From Maridesulfovibrio hydrothermalis AM13 = DSM 14728 (GTDB taxonomy: Bacteria; Desulfobacterota; Desulfovibrionia; Desulfovibrionales; Desulfovibrionaceae): DNA of 64,000 nucleotides. The notes under the pieces were generated by a model. The model saw only the letters and a list, made by a program, of their open reading frames with translations. It was not told where the DNA came from and ran no database searches. Below, piece after piece: positions 17,871 to 27,768 of this stretch. How positions within the stretch are numbered: the stretch's first letter is position 1; each line of letters starts with the position of its first letter. Both the position numbers and the translations under genes were made by a program. The stretch is from positions 532,370 to 596,369 of the forward strand of contig NC_020055.1 of assembly GCF_000331025.1 (NCBI RefSeq), given 5' to 3'.

Positions 17871-19799
17871 ATGGCCGACACTAATAGCAAAAAGCCGGCA
17901 GTGAAAAAAGACTCCGGCGGCGAAACTCTCGCTATCAAAAGAATCATCGAGGGCAGAACCGCAAAGATTCTATACGCAACGGGTATTATCTGCTCCCTCT
18001 TCCACCTCTGGGTGAATACCATCGGCATCATGCCTGAAATCCAGAGAAATGCCGTTCACTACTCTTTCATGCTTTTTATCGGATTCCTCCAGTATCCGCT
18101 TTTAAAAAAGCACGCCCGTGAAACACTGCCCATTGACTATTTTCTGGCAACACTGTCTTTTGCTATAGGACTATATCTGGTCTTTTTCGAAGACGCTCTT
18201 CACATGCGCAATGAAGTCCCCATCATGGCTGACCTTATAGCCGCAGGGCTTGCTATGGTGCTGCTCATGGAAGTCACCCGCCGTACAACCGGATTCCTCA
18301 TTCCGACTTTGGCGGTCATCTTCCTCGCCTACGGGCTGGGAGGCGGACGATACATCGAAGGACTGTGGCATTTCCCGGGCGTAACCGTGCCGCGCATGCT
18401 CTACCGCATGTACTTTGCCCCTGACGGCATATTCGGAACAATTGCAACCATATCAAGTACATTTGTATTTCTCTTTGTACTCTTTGCGGCTTTCCTTATT
18501 AAATCAGGTGCAGGAAATTTCATCATCAGGCTGGCGATGGCCACTATGGGACGCACCATCGGCGGCCCCGCCAAAATGGCCGTATTTGCAAGCGGATTCA
18601 TGGGTTCCATATCCGGCAGTGCTGTTGCCAACACCGTAGGTACAGGCTCCATCACCATCCCCATGATGAAAAAAACCGGTTTTCCCAGCAAATTTGCAGG
18701 AGCGGTTGAAGCAGCCTCGTCAACCGGAGGGCAGCTGATGCCTCCCATCATGGGCGCAGGCGCATTCATCATGAGCCAATGGACTCAGATTCCCTACCTG
18801 ACGATCGTAGCGGTCGCTTTCATTCCTGCTATCATGTATTTTGTCAGTGTCGCTTTCTTCGTCCACCTGAGGGCCAAAAAACTCGGAATCAAACCTATCC
18901 CCGAAGAAGACATCCCCAAAGTCAAAGATGTCCTCAAAGAAGGCTGGAACTTCTTCATCCCCATCGGAATCCTCATGGGACTGCTGATGGTCGGCTTCAC
19001 TCCGACCTTTGCCGCCTGCGGCGGTATCGTCGCAATTGTAGTTTCAAGCTGGCTCAACCCCAAAACCCGCATGACCGGCAGAGACATCCTTGATGCACTG
19101 GCAGGCGGCGGCCTTAATATGGTCACCACCGGTGTCATTCTGCTTTGCTCCGGCATTGTGGTCGGCGTTGTACTTATGGTCGGTATGGGTATTAAATTCT
19201 CCATGCTGATTACCATGCTAGCCGGAGACAGCCTGCTGCTGACCATTCTCATGGTAGCTGTTGCATCACTGGTACTGGGCATGGGACTCCCCGTGACGGC
19301 TTCCTACATCGTTCTGGCTGTCCTTGCCGCCCCGGCCATGCAAATGCTCGGTACAAGCCTCATAGCAGCCCATATGCTTATTTTCTGGTATTCTCAGGAT
19401 GCCAACGTGACTCCACCGGTCTGCCTTGCGGCTTACAGTGCTTCAGGGATATCAGGATCAAAGCCGCTGGAAACAGGTTTTGAATCATGGAAAATAGCTA
19501 AAGGACTGTATATAATCCCGCTGCTTTTCTGTTACACACCGATCCTTTTCGAAGGACCGCTCTGGCAGGTGGCGGAAACAGTAATAACCGCCACAGCAGG
19601 TTTGTTCTGCTTTGCAGTATTCTTTGAAGGATTTAATACCTACGCTCTGAATATCATACAGAGAACAATGTATTTCGGCGCAGCAGGCATGCTGCTCTGG
19701 CCTGACATGAGACTTCACGCCGCAGGCACAGTCCTGCTTCTGACACTGTTTCTGCGTGAACGGGCAGTGTTCAGAAAACAGACCTTTGAAGCTGTTTAA
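17871..19799 (+). CDS. TRAP transporter permease, fused small and large subunits
   Basis: 642 residues and very hydrophobic. The N-terminal part (to about 200) corresponds to the 4-helix DctQ-like subunit and the rest to the 12-helix DctM-like subunit, as usual in TAXI systems. GFMGSISGSAVANTVGTGSITIPMM and the second MGLPVTASYIVLAVLAAPAM are the conserved transport segments. A TAAGGA site precedes the start. Together with the preceding gene it forms an ion-gradient-driven importer. Confidence 0.92.
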   Translation: MADTNSKKPAVKKDSGGETLAIKRIIEGRTAKILYATGIICSLFHLWVNTIGIMPEIQRNAVHYSFMLFIGFLQYPLLKKHARETLPIDYFLATLSFAIGLYLVFFEDALHMRNEVPIMADLIAAGLAMVLLMEVTRRTTGFLIPTLAVIFLAYGLGGGRYIEGLWHFPGVTVPRMLYRMYFAPDGIFGTIATISSTFVFLFVLFAAFLIKSGAGNFIIRLAMATMGRTIGGPAKMAVFASGFMGSISGSAVANTVGTGSITIPMMKKTGFPSKFAGAVEAASSTGGQLMPPIMGAGAFIMSQWTQIPYLTIVAVAFIPAIMYFVSVAFFVHLRAKKLGIKPIPEEDIPKVKDVLKEGWNFFIPIGILMGLLMVGFTPTFAACGGIVAIVVSSWLNPKTRMTGRDILDALAGGGLNMVTTGVILLCSGIVVGVVLMVGMGIKFSMLITMLAGDSLLLTILMVAVASLVLGMGLPVTASYIVLAVLAAPAMQMLGTSLIAAHMLIFWYSQDANVTPPVCLAAYSASGISGSKPLETGFESWKIAKGLYIIPLLFCYTPILFEGPLWQVAETVITATAGLFCFAVFFEGFNTYALNIIQRTMYFGAAGMLLWPDMRLHAAGTVLLLTLFLRERAVFRKQTFEAV

Positions 19800-19920
19800 T
19801 GGATTATAATGCGCTCCGCGCTTTTGACGAGAATCCAGCTTTATACGGCTTTACCTGACAAATGAAATAAAATTGTCAGAATTATTTTGCACCCGGCATT
19901 AAAAATGTTTTACCCGCCCA

Positions 19921-19958
19921 AAAAAAAGCCCCGGCCAAAATGACCGGGGCTTTTTACA
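19921..19958 (-). terminator. Terminator of rpmB
   Basis: On the minus strand GCCCCGGTCA...GGCCGGGGC is followed by a T run; on the plus strand it also has T residues, so it may serve both sides. Confidence 0.85.
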
Positions 19959-19987
19959 CGAACGAATCGTGAAACAAAAAAACTAGA

Positions 19988-20200
19988 TTAGCTTACAGCT
20001 TTTTTAGCAACAGGCTTCACAACGGAGCCGGAGCGGATGCAACGAGTGCAAGCTTTAATGCTCTTCACTTCGCCGCTGGGGAGCTGAGTGCGGACCTTCT
20101 GCAGGTTAGGCATAAAGCGTCTCTTAGACTTATTGTGTGCATGAGAAACGTTATTGCCTGACTGAGGGCCTTTACCGCATATATCGCATACCTGGGACAT
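19988..20200 (-). CDS. rpmB: Ribosomal protein L28
   Basis: 70 residues. [16 protein letters not shown] and KARTCIRSG-like ACTRCIRSG give the two CxxC pairs of the zinc-binding L28 form. [11 protein letters not shown] is the conserved RNA-binding segment. An AAGGAGG site precedes the ATG. It is divergent from the yceD-rpmF-fab operon, so both start from the 185-bp region between them. Confidence 0.96.
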   Translation of the reverse strand: MSQVCDICGKGPQSGNNVSHAHNKSKRRFMPNLQKVRTQLPSGEVKSIKACTRCIRSGSVVKPVAKKAVS

Positions 20201-20334
20201 GTTGAACCTCCTTAATGGTAACTATCTTTTCTATACTTGCCGGAAAGCGTGATTCCTTGCAAGAGGAATTGCTCCTCCCGAACAAAAGAGGTATCATTTA
20301 AACGCTCGCTCTGGAAAATGCAAGCTCTTTTTCC

Positions 20335-20362
20335 TTGACATAAGAAAAAAAACTCATATAGG
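20335..20362 (+). promoter_or_regulatory. Sigma-70 promoter of the yceD-rpmF-fab operon
   Basis: A perfect TTGACA (20335-20340) is followed after 16 bases by TATAGG (20357-20362), 23 bp before the yceD start. Confidence 0.6.
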
Positions 20363-20384
20363 AAACCCTTCCGCGAGGAAAAAT

Positions 20385-20903
20385 ATGTCTGAACTTTGGA
20401 TTACACTTAATGACATCCCTGAAGAGGGACAGGACTTTGTTTTCGAGGACCAGAAATTCTGGTCTGATGCATGGAAACAATTCGAGGTGGACGCGCGTCC
20501 GGGCGACCCCCTTATATCGGAAGTAAACATACTTCCTCAGGACAAAGGATGTCTGATCCGTGGTAGAACCAGTGGTTCTGTGACAATAGCATGTGACAGA
20601 TGCACGGCAGACTACAAACACCAAATTTCCACCGAATTCGACGAATTTGAGCAATTGGCTGAAGCTGACGATGACGAACCGTCACCGGTAGTTAAGACCA
20701 AAGAAGGACTTAAACTCGACATCGGTGCCCTCCTCTGGGAACATTTTGTAATGGCCCTGCCCGTAAAACCCCTTTGCAATGACAAATGTAAAGGACTTTG
20801 CGACAAGTGCGGAGCTGACCTTAATAAAGGTAATTGCAAATGCGAAAAAGAAGTGGGCGATCCAAGACTTGCGGTTTTACGCAATCTTAAGATAAAGAAC
20901 TAA
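20385..20903 (+). CDS. DUF177/YceD family protein
   Basis: 172 residues. The central RGRTSGSVTIACDRCTADY and the C-terminal cluster CNDKCKGLCDKCGADLNKG are diagnostic of DUF177 (YceD), which affects 23S rRNA accumulation and is almost always encoded just before rpmF. The Cys pairs probably bind zinc. Here rpmF starts 48 bp downstream. Confidence 0.92.
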   Translation: MSELWITLNDIPEEGQDFVFEDQKFWSDAWKQFEVDARPGDPLISEVNILPQDKGCLIRGRTSGSVTIACDRCTADYKHQISTEFDEFEQLAEADDDEPSPVVKTKEGLKLDIGALLWEHFVMALPVKPLCNDKCKGLCDKCGADLNKGNCKCEKEVGDPRLAVLRNLKIKN

Positions 20904-20951
20904 ATTCCGGTTCTAACGAATCGGGTAAAAAATCACTTTCAGGAGACAGTC

Positions 20952-21131
20952 ATGGCACAGCCGAAAAAGAAAACATCAAAATCCCGCAGAAACATGCGTC
21001 GTTCACACGACCACGTTGCAACCCCTAACGTAATCTATTGTGAATGCGGTGAAACAATCATCCCTCATAGAGCTTGCTCTTCTTGCGGTAACTACAAAGG
21101 TCGTCAGGTAATCAACACCGAAGATGCCTAA
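20952..21131 (+). CDS. rpmF: Ribosomal protein L32
   Basis: 59 residues: MAQPKKKTSKSRRNMRRSHD is the classic L32 start. CECG and CSSCGNYKGR supply the zinc cysteines. AGGAGA lies 8 bases before the ATG. The gene overlaps plsX by 8 bases, as plsX starts inside its last codons, which points to coupled translation. The gene is short and easily missed by length cut-offs. Confidence 0.97.
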   Translation: MAQPKKKTSKSRRNMRRSHDHVATPNVIYCECGETIIPHRACSSCGNYKGRQVINTEDA

Positions 21132-22149
21132 CATTATTCCCCGCATCGCCGTTGACGCCATGGGTGGCGACTACGGCCTTACGGTTATAGTCCCCGCGGC
21201 AGTTAACTGCGCAAAAAAGGGACTACCGATTACTCTGGTTGGTGACGAGTACATGATCCGGTCCGAGCTTGAAAAGCTCGACACCGGATCATGTGCCATT
21301 GATATTGTCCATGCTTCACAGGTTGTCACAATGGAAGATAAACCTGCCGATGCCATGCGCAAAAAAAAAGACTCATCAATTCAAGTAGCATGCAGACTGG
21401 TTAAAGAAGGTCATGCCGATGGAATAGTCAGTGCCGGTAACTCCGGTGCTACCGTTGCCTGCGGCATGTTCACCATAGGCAGGATCAAAGGCGTACTCAG
21501 GCCGGGAATGGCCGGAATACTTCCCACAGAAAAGAATCCTATGGTCCTTCTCGACGTTGGAGCCAATGTCGACTGCAAACCTGAACACCTCTTCCAGTTC
21601 GGACTGATGGCAGATGTTCTGGCCCGTGACGTGCTGGGCTACAAAAGCCCCCGTATCGGACTGCTGACCATCGGCGAAGAAGAAGGCAAAGGAAATACTC
21701 TGGTAAAAACCACCTACGCCATGCTTAAAAATTCTTCATTGAATTTTGTAGGCAATATCGAAGGGCGCGATATTTTTACCGGAGATGTTGATATTGCTGT
21801 CTGTGACGGTTTTGTAGGCAATGTGGCTCTCAAATTGTCTGAAGGACTGGCAAAAAGCCTTGGCAACCTCCTCAAGGGAGAACTTAAGCGGGATATTGTC
21901 TCCAAACTGGGAGCAATGCTCGCAATGAAGGCTTTTAAAAGATTCGGCAGACTTGTAGATAAATCCGAGTACGGCGGAGCTCCGGTTCTCGGACTGAACG
22001 GGATTGTCCTTGTCTGTCATGGTAAAGCCGACACTCTGGCGGTTGAAAGGGCCATTGAAATGGCCGCTAGGTTTGTCAAAAATGATGCTGTTGCCCACCT
22101 CAAAGAGGGACTGGCTGCTCATAGCGAGATCATTGACCGCAAAATTTAA
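21124..22149 (+). CDS. plsX: Phosphate acyltransferase PlsX
   Basis: 341 residues. The N-terminus IAVDAMGGDYG is the family signature; DKPADAMRKKKDSSI and GFVGNVALKLSEG are other conserved blocks. PlsX turns acyl-ACP and phosphate into acyl-phosphate for glycerolipid synthesis, in the cytoplasm at the membrane. Its ATG lies within the end of rpmF, and fabH follows after 103 bp, the usual plsX-fabH-fabG-acpP order. Confidence 0.96.
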   Translation: MPNIIPRIAVDAMGGDYGLTVIVPAAVNCAKKGLPITLVGDEYMIRSELEKLDTGSCAIDIVHASQVVTMEDKPADAMRKKKDSSIQVACRLVKEGHADGIVSAGNSGATVACGMFTIGRIKGVLRPGMAGILPTEKNPMVLLDVGANVDCKPEHLFQFGLMADVLARDVLGYKSPRIGLLTIGEEEGKGNTLVKTTYAMLKNSSLNFVGNIEGRDIFTGDVDIAVCDGFVGNVALKLSEGLAKSLGNLLKGELKRDIVSKLGAMLAMKAFKRFGRLVDKSEYGGAPVLGLNGIVLVCHGKADTLAVERAIEMAARFVKNDAVAHLKEGLAAHSEIIDRKI

Positions 22150-22252
22150 CGCGGACAGTTCTCACGCTTAAGCCGGAACGCGCTGACATTGTTTTTTTCA
22201 GCCCTCCACCAGACTGCCTATCCTCATCTGTCCTAAAACAGGAAATGGCATA

Positions 22253-23239
22253 ATGAGTACTTTCTCACACGTCAGGGGCCTTGGTTTCCATGTCCCTGAA
22301 AGGCTATACACTAACGCTGATCTTGAAAAAATCGTCGATACCAACGACGAATGGATTACCTCCCGCACCGGGATTAAACAGCGTCATGTTGTTGAAAACG
22401 AAACATGCCTTGATCTGGCTCACGGGGCTTCGGTTAAAGCCCTTGCCGATGCCGGCATGGATGCGGAAGAACTCACCCACGTAATTGTCGCCACATTCAC
22501 CGGCGATATGCCTGTTCCGGCAACTTCTTGTTTGCTTCTGGAACGTCTGGGAATCAAAAATATTGCAGCCATGGATCTTTCCGCGGCCTGTTCCGGTTTT
22601 GTTTACGCCATAGAAGTGGCTAGAGCGCTTATCAACCTTGACCCTGCCGCGAAAATTCTAATTTGCGGAGCTGAGATTGTCACCAGCCGCGTGAACTGGG
22701 AAGACCGCACCACCTGCGTCCTGTTCGGGGACGGAGCCGGAGCTGCTGTACTCACAGCCGGAACGGAAGGTGAACCGGGTAAGGTTATTGACACTCTGGT
22801 ACGCGCTGACGGCGGACCGGGTATGAACCTGACCGTAAAAGGCGGAGGTTCAGCCTACCCCTACAAACTGGGTCAGACCGTAGGCGCAGAAAATTTTGTT
22901 GAAATGCAGGGACGTGAGATCTATCGTTTTGCAGTTAGATCCATGACCGCTATTTGTAACGAAATACTCGCCAAACACGGACTTTGCGCAGGCGATATAG
23001 ATGTACTGCTTCCGCATCAGGCCAATTTAAGAATTATTGAAGCAGTCGGTAAAAAACTGGGTGTTGAGCGCGAAAAAGTATTTGTAAACGTAGATAAATA
23101 CGGCAACACTTCCGCGGCTTCAATTCCCATCGGACTTGCCGATGCTAAAGAGAGCGGTTTTATTAAACCCGGTGACCTTGTGCTGCTTACCACATTTGGT
23201 GGCGGACTCACATGGGGAGCGACTCTGATCCGTTTTTAA
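22253..23239 (+). CDS. fabH: 3-oxoacyl-ACP synthase III
   Basis: 328 residues. The catalytic triad is visible as Cys113 (SAACSGFVYA), His255 (LPHQANLRII) and Asn285 (YGNTSAASIP). It condenses acetyl-CoA with malonyl-ACP to begin fatty acid synthesis. Confidence 0.96.
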   Translation: MSTFSHVRGLGFHVPERLYTNADLEKIVDTNDEWITSRTGIKQRHVVENETCLDLAHGASVKALADAGMDAEELTHVIVATFTGDMPVPATSCLLLERLGIKNIAAMDLSAACSGFVYAIEVARALINLDPAAKILICGAEIVTSRVNWEDRTTCVLFGDGAGAAVLTAGTEGEPGKVIDTLVRADGGPGMNLTVKGGGSAYPYKLGQTVGAENFVEMQGREIYRFAVRSMTAICNEILAKHGLCAGDIDVLLPHQANLRIIEAVGKKLGVEREKVFVNVDKYGNTSAASIPIGLADAKESGFIKPGDLVLLTTFGGGLTWGATLIRF

Positions 23240-23428
23240 TGTGACACTTTTTTACGGCTCTTTTATCTTCTCATAATGCAGCTTTAAAAAACCGCATTTT
23301 GGACAGACAAAAGAGCACTATGCAAACGCACACGTATGTTTACTTAGTTTAGTTTAGATTAAATTTGCAGTCAAAGCCGCTTTAGGCTATGAGACGCAGG
23401 ACTAGTTAAACAACATAGAGGGAAATAG

Positions 23429-24172
23429 ATGAGTGAACTGCTAAGCACCGCCTTTGTTACGGGTGGGTCCAGAGGAATCGGAGAAGCCTGTGCCAAGAGG
23501 CTTGCACGTGATGGTTTTCAAGTATTTATTACTTACGTAAGCCGTCCTGACGGGGCTGAAAAGGTCTGCGCTGAAATTGAAGCCGCAGGCGGCAAGGCCC
23601 GTTCATTCAAACTGGATTCTTCTGACCGTGAAGCTGTTACCGCTTTCTTCAAAGAAGAAATCAAGGGCAAAGTACAACTTGATGTTATGGTCAATAATGG
23701 TGGTATTACCAGAGACGGCCTGCTGGTACGCATGAAAAATGCGGACTGGGACAGAGTCCTGGAAGTCAACCTTACTGGCGCATTTGCCTGCCTGCGTGAA
23801 TCTGCAAAGATCATGATGAAACAGCGTTACGGTAGAATAATCAATATTTCCTCTGTAGTAGCTCAGGCCGGTAACGCGGGTCAGGCTAACTACGTTTCGG
23901 CTAAGGCGGGTCTCATAGGACTCACTAAAGCCAGCGCCATTGAACTTGCTCCGCGGGGTGTCACTGTGAATGCCGTAGCCCCGGGATTCATTCAGACAGA
24001 CATGACCGCAGAACTGCCTGAAAAAGTCATGACGCAGATGATGGATAATATACCGTTGAAAAAACTCGGTACATCTGATGATATAGCTAATGCTGTCTCC
24101 TTCCTCGCGTCGGCAGACTCCGGTTATATTACAGGACAGACTCTCGCCGTTAACGGCGGGATGTACATGTAG
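23429..24172 (+). CDS. fabG: 3-oxoacyl-ACP reductase
   Basis: 247 residues, classical short-chain dehydrogenase. The NADPH motif [10 protein letters not shown] is at 11-20, NNGG at about 89-92, and the catalytic set Ser142, Tyr155 and Lys159 fits the S-x12-Y-x3-K pattern. A GAGGGA site precedes the ATG. A 189-bp gap after fabH may hold an internal promoter. Confidence 0.95.
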   Translation: MSELLSTAFVTGGSRGIGEACAKRLARDGFQVFITYVSRPDGAEKVCAEIEAAGGKARSFKLDSSDREAVTAFFKEEIKGKVQLDVMVNNGGITRDGLLVRMKNADWDRVLEVNLTGAFACLRESAKIMMKQRYGRIINISSVVAQAGNAGQANYVSAKAGLIGLTKASAIELAPRGVTVNAVAPGFIQTDMTAELPEKVMTQMMDNIPLKKLGTSDDIANAVSFLASADSGYITGQTLAVNGGMYM

Positions 24173-24207
24173 AAAAAAAACTTAAAAATAATGATTTGGA
24201 GGGGACC

Positions 24208-24438
24208 ATGTCCGCAGCTGAAAAAGTAAAAGCAATTATCATAGACCAGCTTGGTGTATCCGCAGACGAAATTAAAGATGAAGCTTCCTTCGTCGAAGAT
24301 CTCGGTGCTGACTCTCTCGACCTTACAGAACTCATCATGGCTATGGAAGAAGAGTTCGACGTAGAAATCGAAGATGAAGATGCTCAGAAAATTATGAAAG
24401 TAAAGGATGCAATCGCATTCGTTGAAAACAAGCAGTAG
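24208..24438 (+). CDS. acpP: Acyl carrier protein
   Basis: 76 residues, acidic. Ser36 in [12 protein letters not shown] is the phosphopantetheine attachment site. The ATG at 24208 is preferred over an in-frame TTG at 24196, which overlaps the GGAGGG ribosome site. It carries growing acyl chains for the surrounding fab enzymes. Confidence 0.97.
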   Translation: MSAAEKVKAIIIDQLGVSADEIKDEASFVEDLGADSLDLTELIMAMEEEFDVEIEDEDAQKIMKVKDAIAFVENKQ

Positions 24439-24468
24439 GCTTGATTCAATTACTTTAGGATTTTGAAA

Positions 24469-24510
24469 AAGCGCCTTATATGTCCCGCTGGGCGTAAGGC
24501 GCTTCTTTTC
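24469..24510 (+). terminator. Terminator after acpP
   Basis: AAGCGCCTTA and TAAGGCGCTT pair around a loop of about 20 bases and are followed by cttttc. It probably raises acpP over fabF by partial termination. Confidence 0.65.
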
Positions 24511-24557
24511 ATTATGCCGCTTTATAAACCCCAACTTATCTTACAGGTTCTAATACC

Positions 24558-25796
24558 ATGAACAGGGTAGTTGTAACCGGCGTTTCCGCCGTCACCCCCA
24601 TCGGTAATGACATAGATACAAGCTGGAAAAACCTCCTTGCAGGCAAATCCGGTATTGCAGAAATTACCGCCTTTGATGCCAGTGAATTCACCGCCCGCAT
24701 CGCAGGCGAAATCAAAAACTTCGACCCTAAAGAATTTATCCCCCACAAACAGGCTAAACGCATGGAAAGGTTCACACAGTTCGCTGTGGCAGCCAGCCAG
24801 ATGCTTATGGAGTCCACCGGACTCAAGCTTGAGGGAGATGCCCGAGAACGGGCCGGGGTTATCATCGGCGTTGGACTCGGCGGTCTTGCAACCATCGAAA
24901 AACAACACACCAAACTGGCAAAATCCGGCCCTAGAAAGATTACCCCTTTCTTCATTCCGATCATCATCGGTAACATGGCCGCCGGTCAGGTTTCCATTTT
25001 CTCCGAAGCTCAGGGACCAAACCTGTGCATGTGTACTGCGTGTGCATCCGGTACACACTCCATCGGAGCAGCATATACCGACATCATGCTTGATCGCGCG
25101 GACGTAATGATCTGCGGCGGAGCCGAATCCACCATCACCCCTCTGGGTTTTGCCGGATTCACAGCCATGAAGGCACTCTCCACCCGCAACGATGATCCTG
25201 AAACCGCATCACGCCCCTTTGACGCAGGCCGCGACGGCTTTGTCATGGGTGAAGGCGCAGGCCTGCTGATGCTGGAATCACTTGATCACGCCAGAGCGCG
25301 CGGCGCAGAAATCCTTGCTGAAGTTGTGGGATTCGGTGCTTCATCTGATGCCTACCACATGACTGCACCTCCGGAAGACGGAGCCGGCATGGCCAGAGCC
25401 ATGAACGCAGCCATCCGCGAAGCTAAGATTGATCCTTCTGAAATCGATCATATCAACGCCCACGGTACTTCCACAAAGCTTAACGACTTCTGTGAAACCA
25501 AAGCCATCAAAAAGGTCTTCGGCGACCACGCAAAAAATATCGCTATCTCTGCTAACAAATCTCAGATAGGTCACCTTCTGGGCGGCGCAGGCGGCGTTGA
25601 AGCGGCTTTTGCCGTCAAGACACTTGCTACCGGAATCATTCCCGGAACCGCAAACCAGATTGAAGCTGATCCTGACTGCGATCTTGATTACTGCGCAGAT
25701 GGAAAGCGTGAACAGGATGTTAAGTACGCACTGAGCAACTCGTTCGGATTCGGCGGAACTAACGGCTGTATGCTTTTCAAAAAATTCGAAGATTAA
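24558..25796 (+). CDS. fabF: 3-oxoacyl-ACP synthase II
   Basis: 412 residues, usual length. Cys162 in TACASGTHSIG is the acylated residue. The two His are in HINAHGTSTKLND (about 303) and QIGHLLGGAGG (about 338). It elongates acyl-ACP with malonyl-ACP. Confidence 0.96.
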   Translation: MNRVVVTGVSAVTPIGNDIDTSWKNLLAGKSGIAEITAFDASEFTARIAGEIKNFDPKEFIPHKQAKRMERFTQFAVAASQMLMESTGLKLEGDARERAGVIIGVGLGGLATIEKQHTKLAKSGPRKITPFFIPIIIGNMAAGQVSIFSEAQGPNLCMCTACASGTHSIGAAYTDIMLDRADVMICGGAESTITPLGFAGFTAMKALSTRNDDPETASRPFDAGRDGFVMGEGAGLLMLESLDHARARGAEILAEVVGFGASSDAYHMTAPPEDGAGMARAMNAAIREAKIDPSEIDHINAHGTSTKLNDFCETKAIKKVFGDHAKNIAISANKSQIGHLLGGAGGVEAAFAVKTLATGIIPGTANQIEADPDCDLDYCADGKREQDVKYALSNSFGFGGTNGCMLFKKFED

Positions 25797-25800
25797 TAAA

Positions 25801-25845
25801 AATCTTTGCCTCGCATGCCTCCGGCGGCTCTGCGAGGCAAAGATT
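25801..25845. terminator. Strong hairpin after fabF
   Basis: AATCTTTGCCTCGCA (25801-25815) pairs perfectly with TGCGAGGCAAAGATT (25831-25845). There is no T run on the plus side. It overlaps the left end of the GCCTCCGGCGG repeat. Confidence 0.5.
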
Positions 25846-25919
25846 ACAGTCGATGCCATATTAAAAGTTTTTGGAATTCTTAAGCCCTCGTCTCAAAAAG
25901 GGTTTAACCCGCCGGAGGC
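25817..25919. repeat. Intergenic repeat with GCCTCCGGCGG ends (copy 1)
   Basis: The segment starts GCCTCCGGCGG and ends CCGCCGGAGGC, perfect inverted ends 103 bp apart, between fabF and glyA. Its right part carries aaaaagggtttaacc. Related copies are at 31601, 35091 and 57622. Confidence 0.6.
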
Positions 25920-25948
25920 TTATTAAATATTTTAAACTGGAGCTTGTC

Positions 25949-27187
25949 ATGGAAGAACTGATGATCAAAGATCCGGCAGTTGCAGCAGCTATTTCTCAAG
26001 AAGTGACCCGTCAGGTAACCAAACTTGAACTCATCGCTTCAGAGAATTTCACCTCCACAGCGGTCCGTCAGGCCATGGGCAGCGTAATGACTCATAAATA
26101 CGCTGAAGGCTACCCCGGCAAACGCTACTACGGCGGCTGCGAATTCGTCGACCTTGCTGAAGACCTCGCACGTGACCGTGCCAAGGAAATCTTCGGCAGC
26201 GAATACGTAAACGTACAGCCCCACTCCGGTTCTCAGGCCAACATGGCTGTCTACTTTGCCGCACTCAAACCCGGCGACACCGTGCTCGGCATGGACCTTT
26301 CCCACGGCGGACACCTTACCCACGGCTCCCCGGTGAACTTCTCCGGCAAGCTTTATGACATCAAATTTTATGGTGTAGATCCCGATACCAAGACCATCAA
26401 CTATGACAATGTTCTTAAGATTGCCAAAGAGTGCAAACCGAAGATGATCATAGCCGGTGCGAGCGCTTATCCCCGTATCATCGACTTCGCCCGCTTCCGT
26501 CAGATTGCTGATGAAGTAGGTGCTGTACTCATGGTGGATATGGCTCACATCGCCGGTCTCATCGCTGCCGGAGTTCACCCCTCCTGCATCGAACACGCGC
26601 ATTACACAACCACTACCACCCACAAGACCCTTCGCGGCCCTCGCGGCGGTATGATCCTTTCCTCTGAAGAAAATGGAAAGGCTCTGAACTCCAATATCTT
26701 CCCCGGAATTCAGGGCGGCCCGCTCATGCACGTTATTGCAGCTAAAGCAGTAGCTTTCGGCGAAGCTCTCACACCTTCATACGTAGAATATCAGAAGCAG
26801 GTTGTTGCCAACGCAGCAGCACTCGCAGGATATCTCACTGATGCAGGATTTGAACTCGTTTCAGGCGGCACTGACAACCACCTGATGATGGTTGACCTGA
26901 CCAACAAAGATATCACCGGTAAAGATGCTGAATTTGCTCTTGATGAAGCAGGTATCACCGTCAACAAAAATACCATCCCCTTCGAAACACGTTCCCCGTT
27001 CGTAACTTCCGGTGTACGTATCGGTACTCCGGCTCTTACAACCAGAGGAATGAAAGAAGCGGAAATGGAAAAAGTTGCAGGCTGGATTGACGCGGCCATT
27101 AATTCCATCGGCAATGAAACAAAACTTGCAGCTATCAGCAAAGAAATTGCTGTTTTCGCTAAAGATTACCCAATATTCGCATACTAG
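25949..27187 (+). CDS. glyA: Serine hydroxymethyltransferase
   Basis: 412 residues from the ATG at 25949, which has TGGAG 7 bases upstream and gives the normal family length; a TTG at 25871 would add residues coded by the repeat. [11 protein letters not shown] and [13 protein letters not shown] are at the N-terminus. The PLP lysine lies in [14 protein letters not shown] (about 231). It makes glycine and 5,10-methylene-THF from serine. Confidence 0.97.
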   Translation: MEELMIKDPAVAAAISQEVTRQVTKLELIASENFTSTAVRQAMGSVMTHKYAEGYPGKRYYGGCEFVDLAEDLARDRAKEIFGSEYVNVQPHSGSQANMAVYFAALKPGDTVLGMDLSHGGHLTHGSPVNFSGKLYDIKFYGVDPDTKTINYDNVLKIAKECKPKMIIAGASAYPRIIDFARFRQIADEVGAVLMVDMAHIAGLIAAGVHPSCIEHAHYTTTTTHKTLRGPRGGMILSSEENGKALNSNIFPGIQGGPLMHVIAAKAVAFGEALTPSYVEYQKQVVANAAALAGYLTDAGFELVSGGTDNHLMMVDLTNKDITGKDAEFALDEAGITVNKNTIPFETRSPFVTSGVRIGTPALTTRGMKEAEMEKVAGWIDAAINSIGNETKLAAISKEIAVFAKDYPIFAY

Positions 27188-27255
27188 GATTAATCTTTCA
27201 CGACAGAGCTTTACAGCCCAGTCTGCAAATCAATATATCAAATTCATTGACATAA

Positions 27256-27287
27256 AGGCGGACCCGGATTCACATCCGGGTCCGCCT
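27256..27287. other. Perfect GC-rich hairpin between glyA and comEB
   Basis: AGGCGGACCCGGAT and ATCCGGGTCCGCCT pair around a TCAC loop. No T run follows and it lies 25 bp before the comEB start, so it may be an mRNA-processing or attenuating stem rather than a plain terminator. Confidence 0.6.
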
Positions 27288-27312
27288 CAGCTTCAAAAGC
27301 AGGGAGCACTTC

Positions 27313-27768
27313 ATGGATAATAGACTTCCGTGGCCTGAATATTTTATGCGCATAGCGCACCTCGTAGCTGAAAGAGCCACTTGCACCAGACGCAAAGTCG
27401 GTGCCATTGCTGTTAAGGATAAACGCATCCTTGCCACCGGATACAACGGCCCCCCTTCCGGTACAGCCCATTGCGCCGATGTCGGGTGTATCCGTGAGAA
27501 ACTCAAAATTCCATCAGGTGAACGGCACGAGCTTTGCCGTGGACTTCACGCTGAGCAAAATGTTATTATTCAAGGCTCGCTGCACGGTATTTCGCTAAAG
27601 GGTTCTGAAATTTACTGCACCACCCAGCCCTGCCTTATTTGCACCAAAATGCTTATTAATACCGGCATAACCGGTATTTATTATTCTGAAAGCTATCCTG
27701 ACGATTTGTCAGAACAAATGCTGAGCGAAGCAGGAGTCAAGTTTGCACTTCTACCCCTCAAATCCTAG
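27313..27768 (+). CDS. dCMP/cytidylate deaminase family protein (ComEB-like)
   Basis: 151 residues. Zinc ligands are His in LHAEQNVI and two Cys in PCLICTKML, with Glu as proton shuttle. [15 protein letters not shown] is typical of deoxycytidylate deaminases. It forms dUMP for dTTP synthesis. It overlaps the start of ribD by 26 bases. Confidence 0.9.
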   Translation: MDNRLPWPEYFMRIAHLVAERATCTRRKVGAIAVKDKRILATGYNGPPSGTAHCADVGCIREKLKIPSGERHELCRGLHAEQNVIIQGSLHGISLKGSEIYCTTQPCLICTKMLINTGITGIYYSESYPDDLSEQMLSEAGVKFALLPLKS

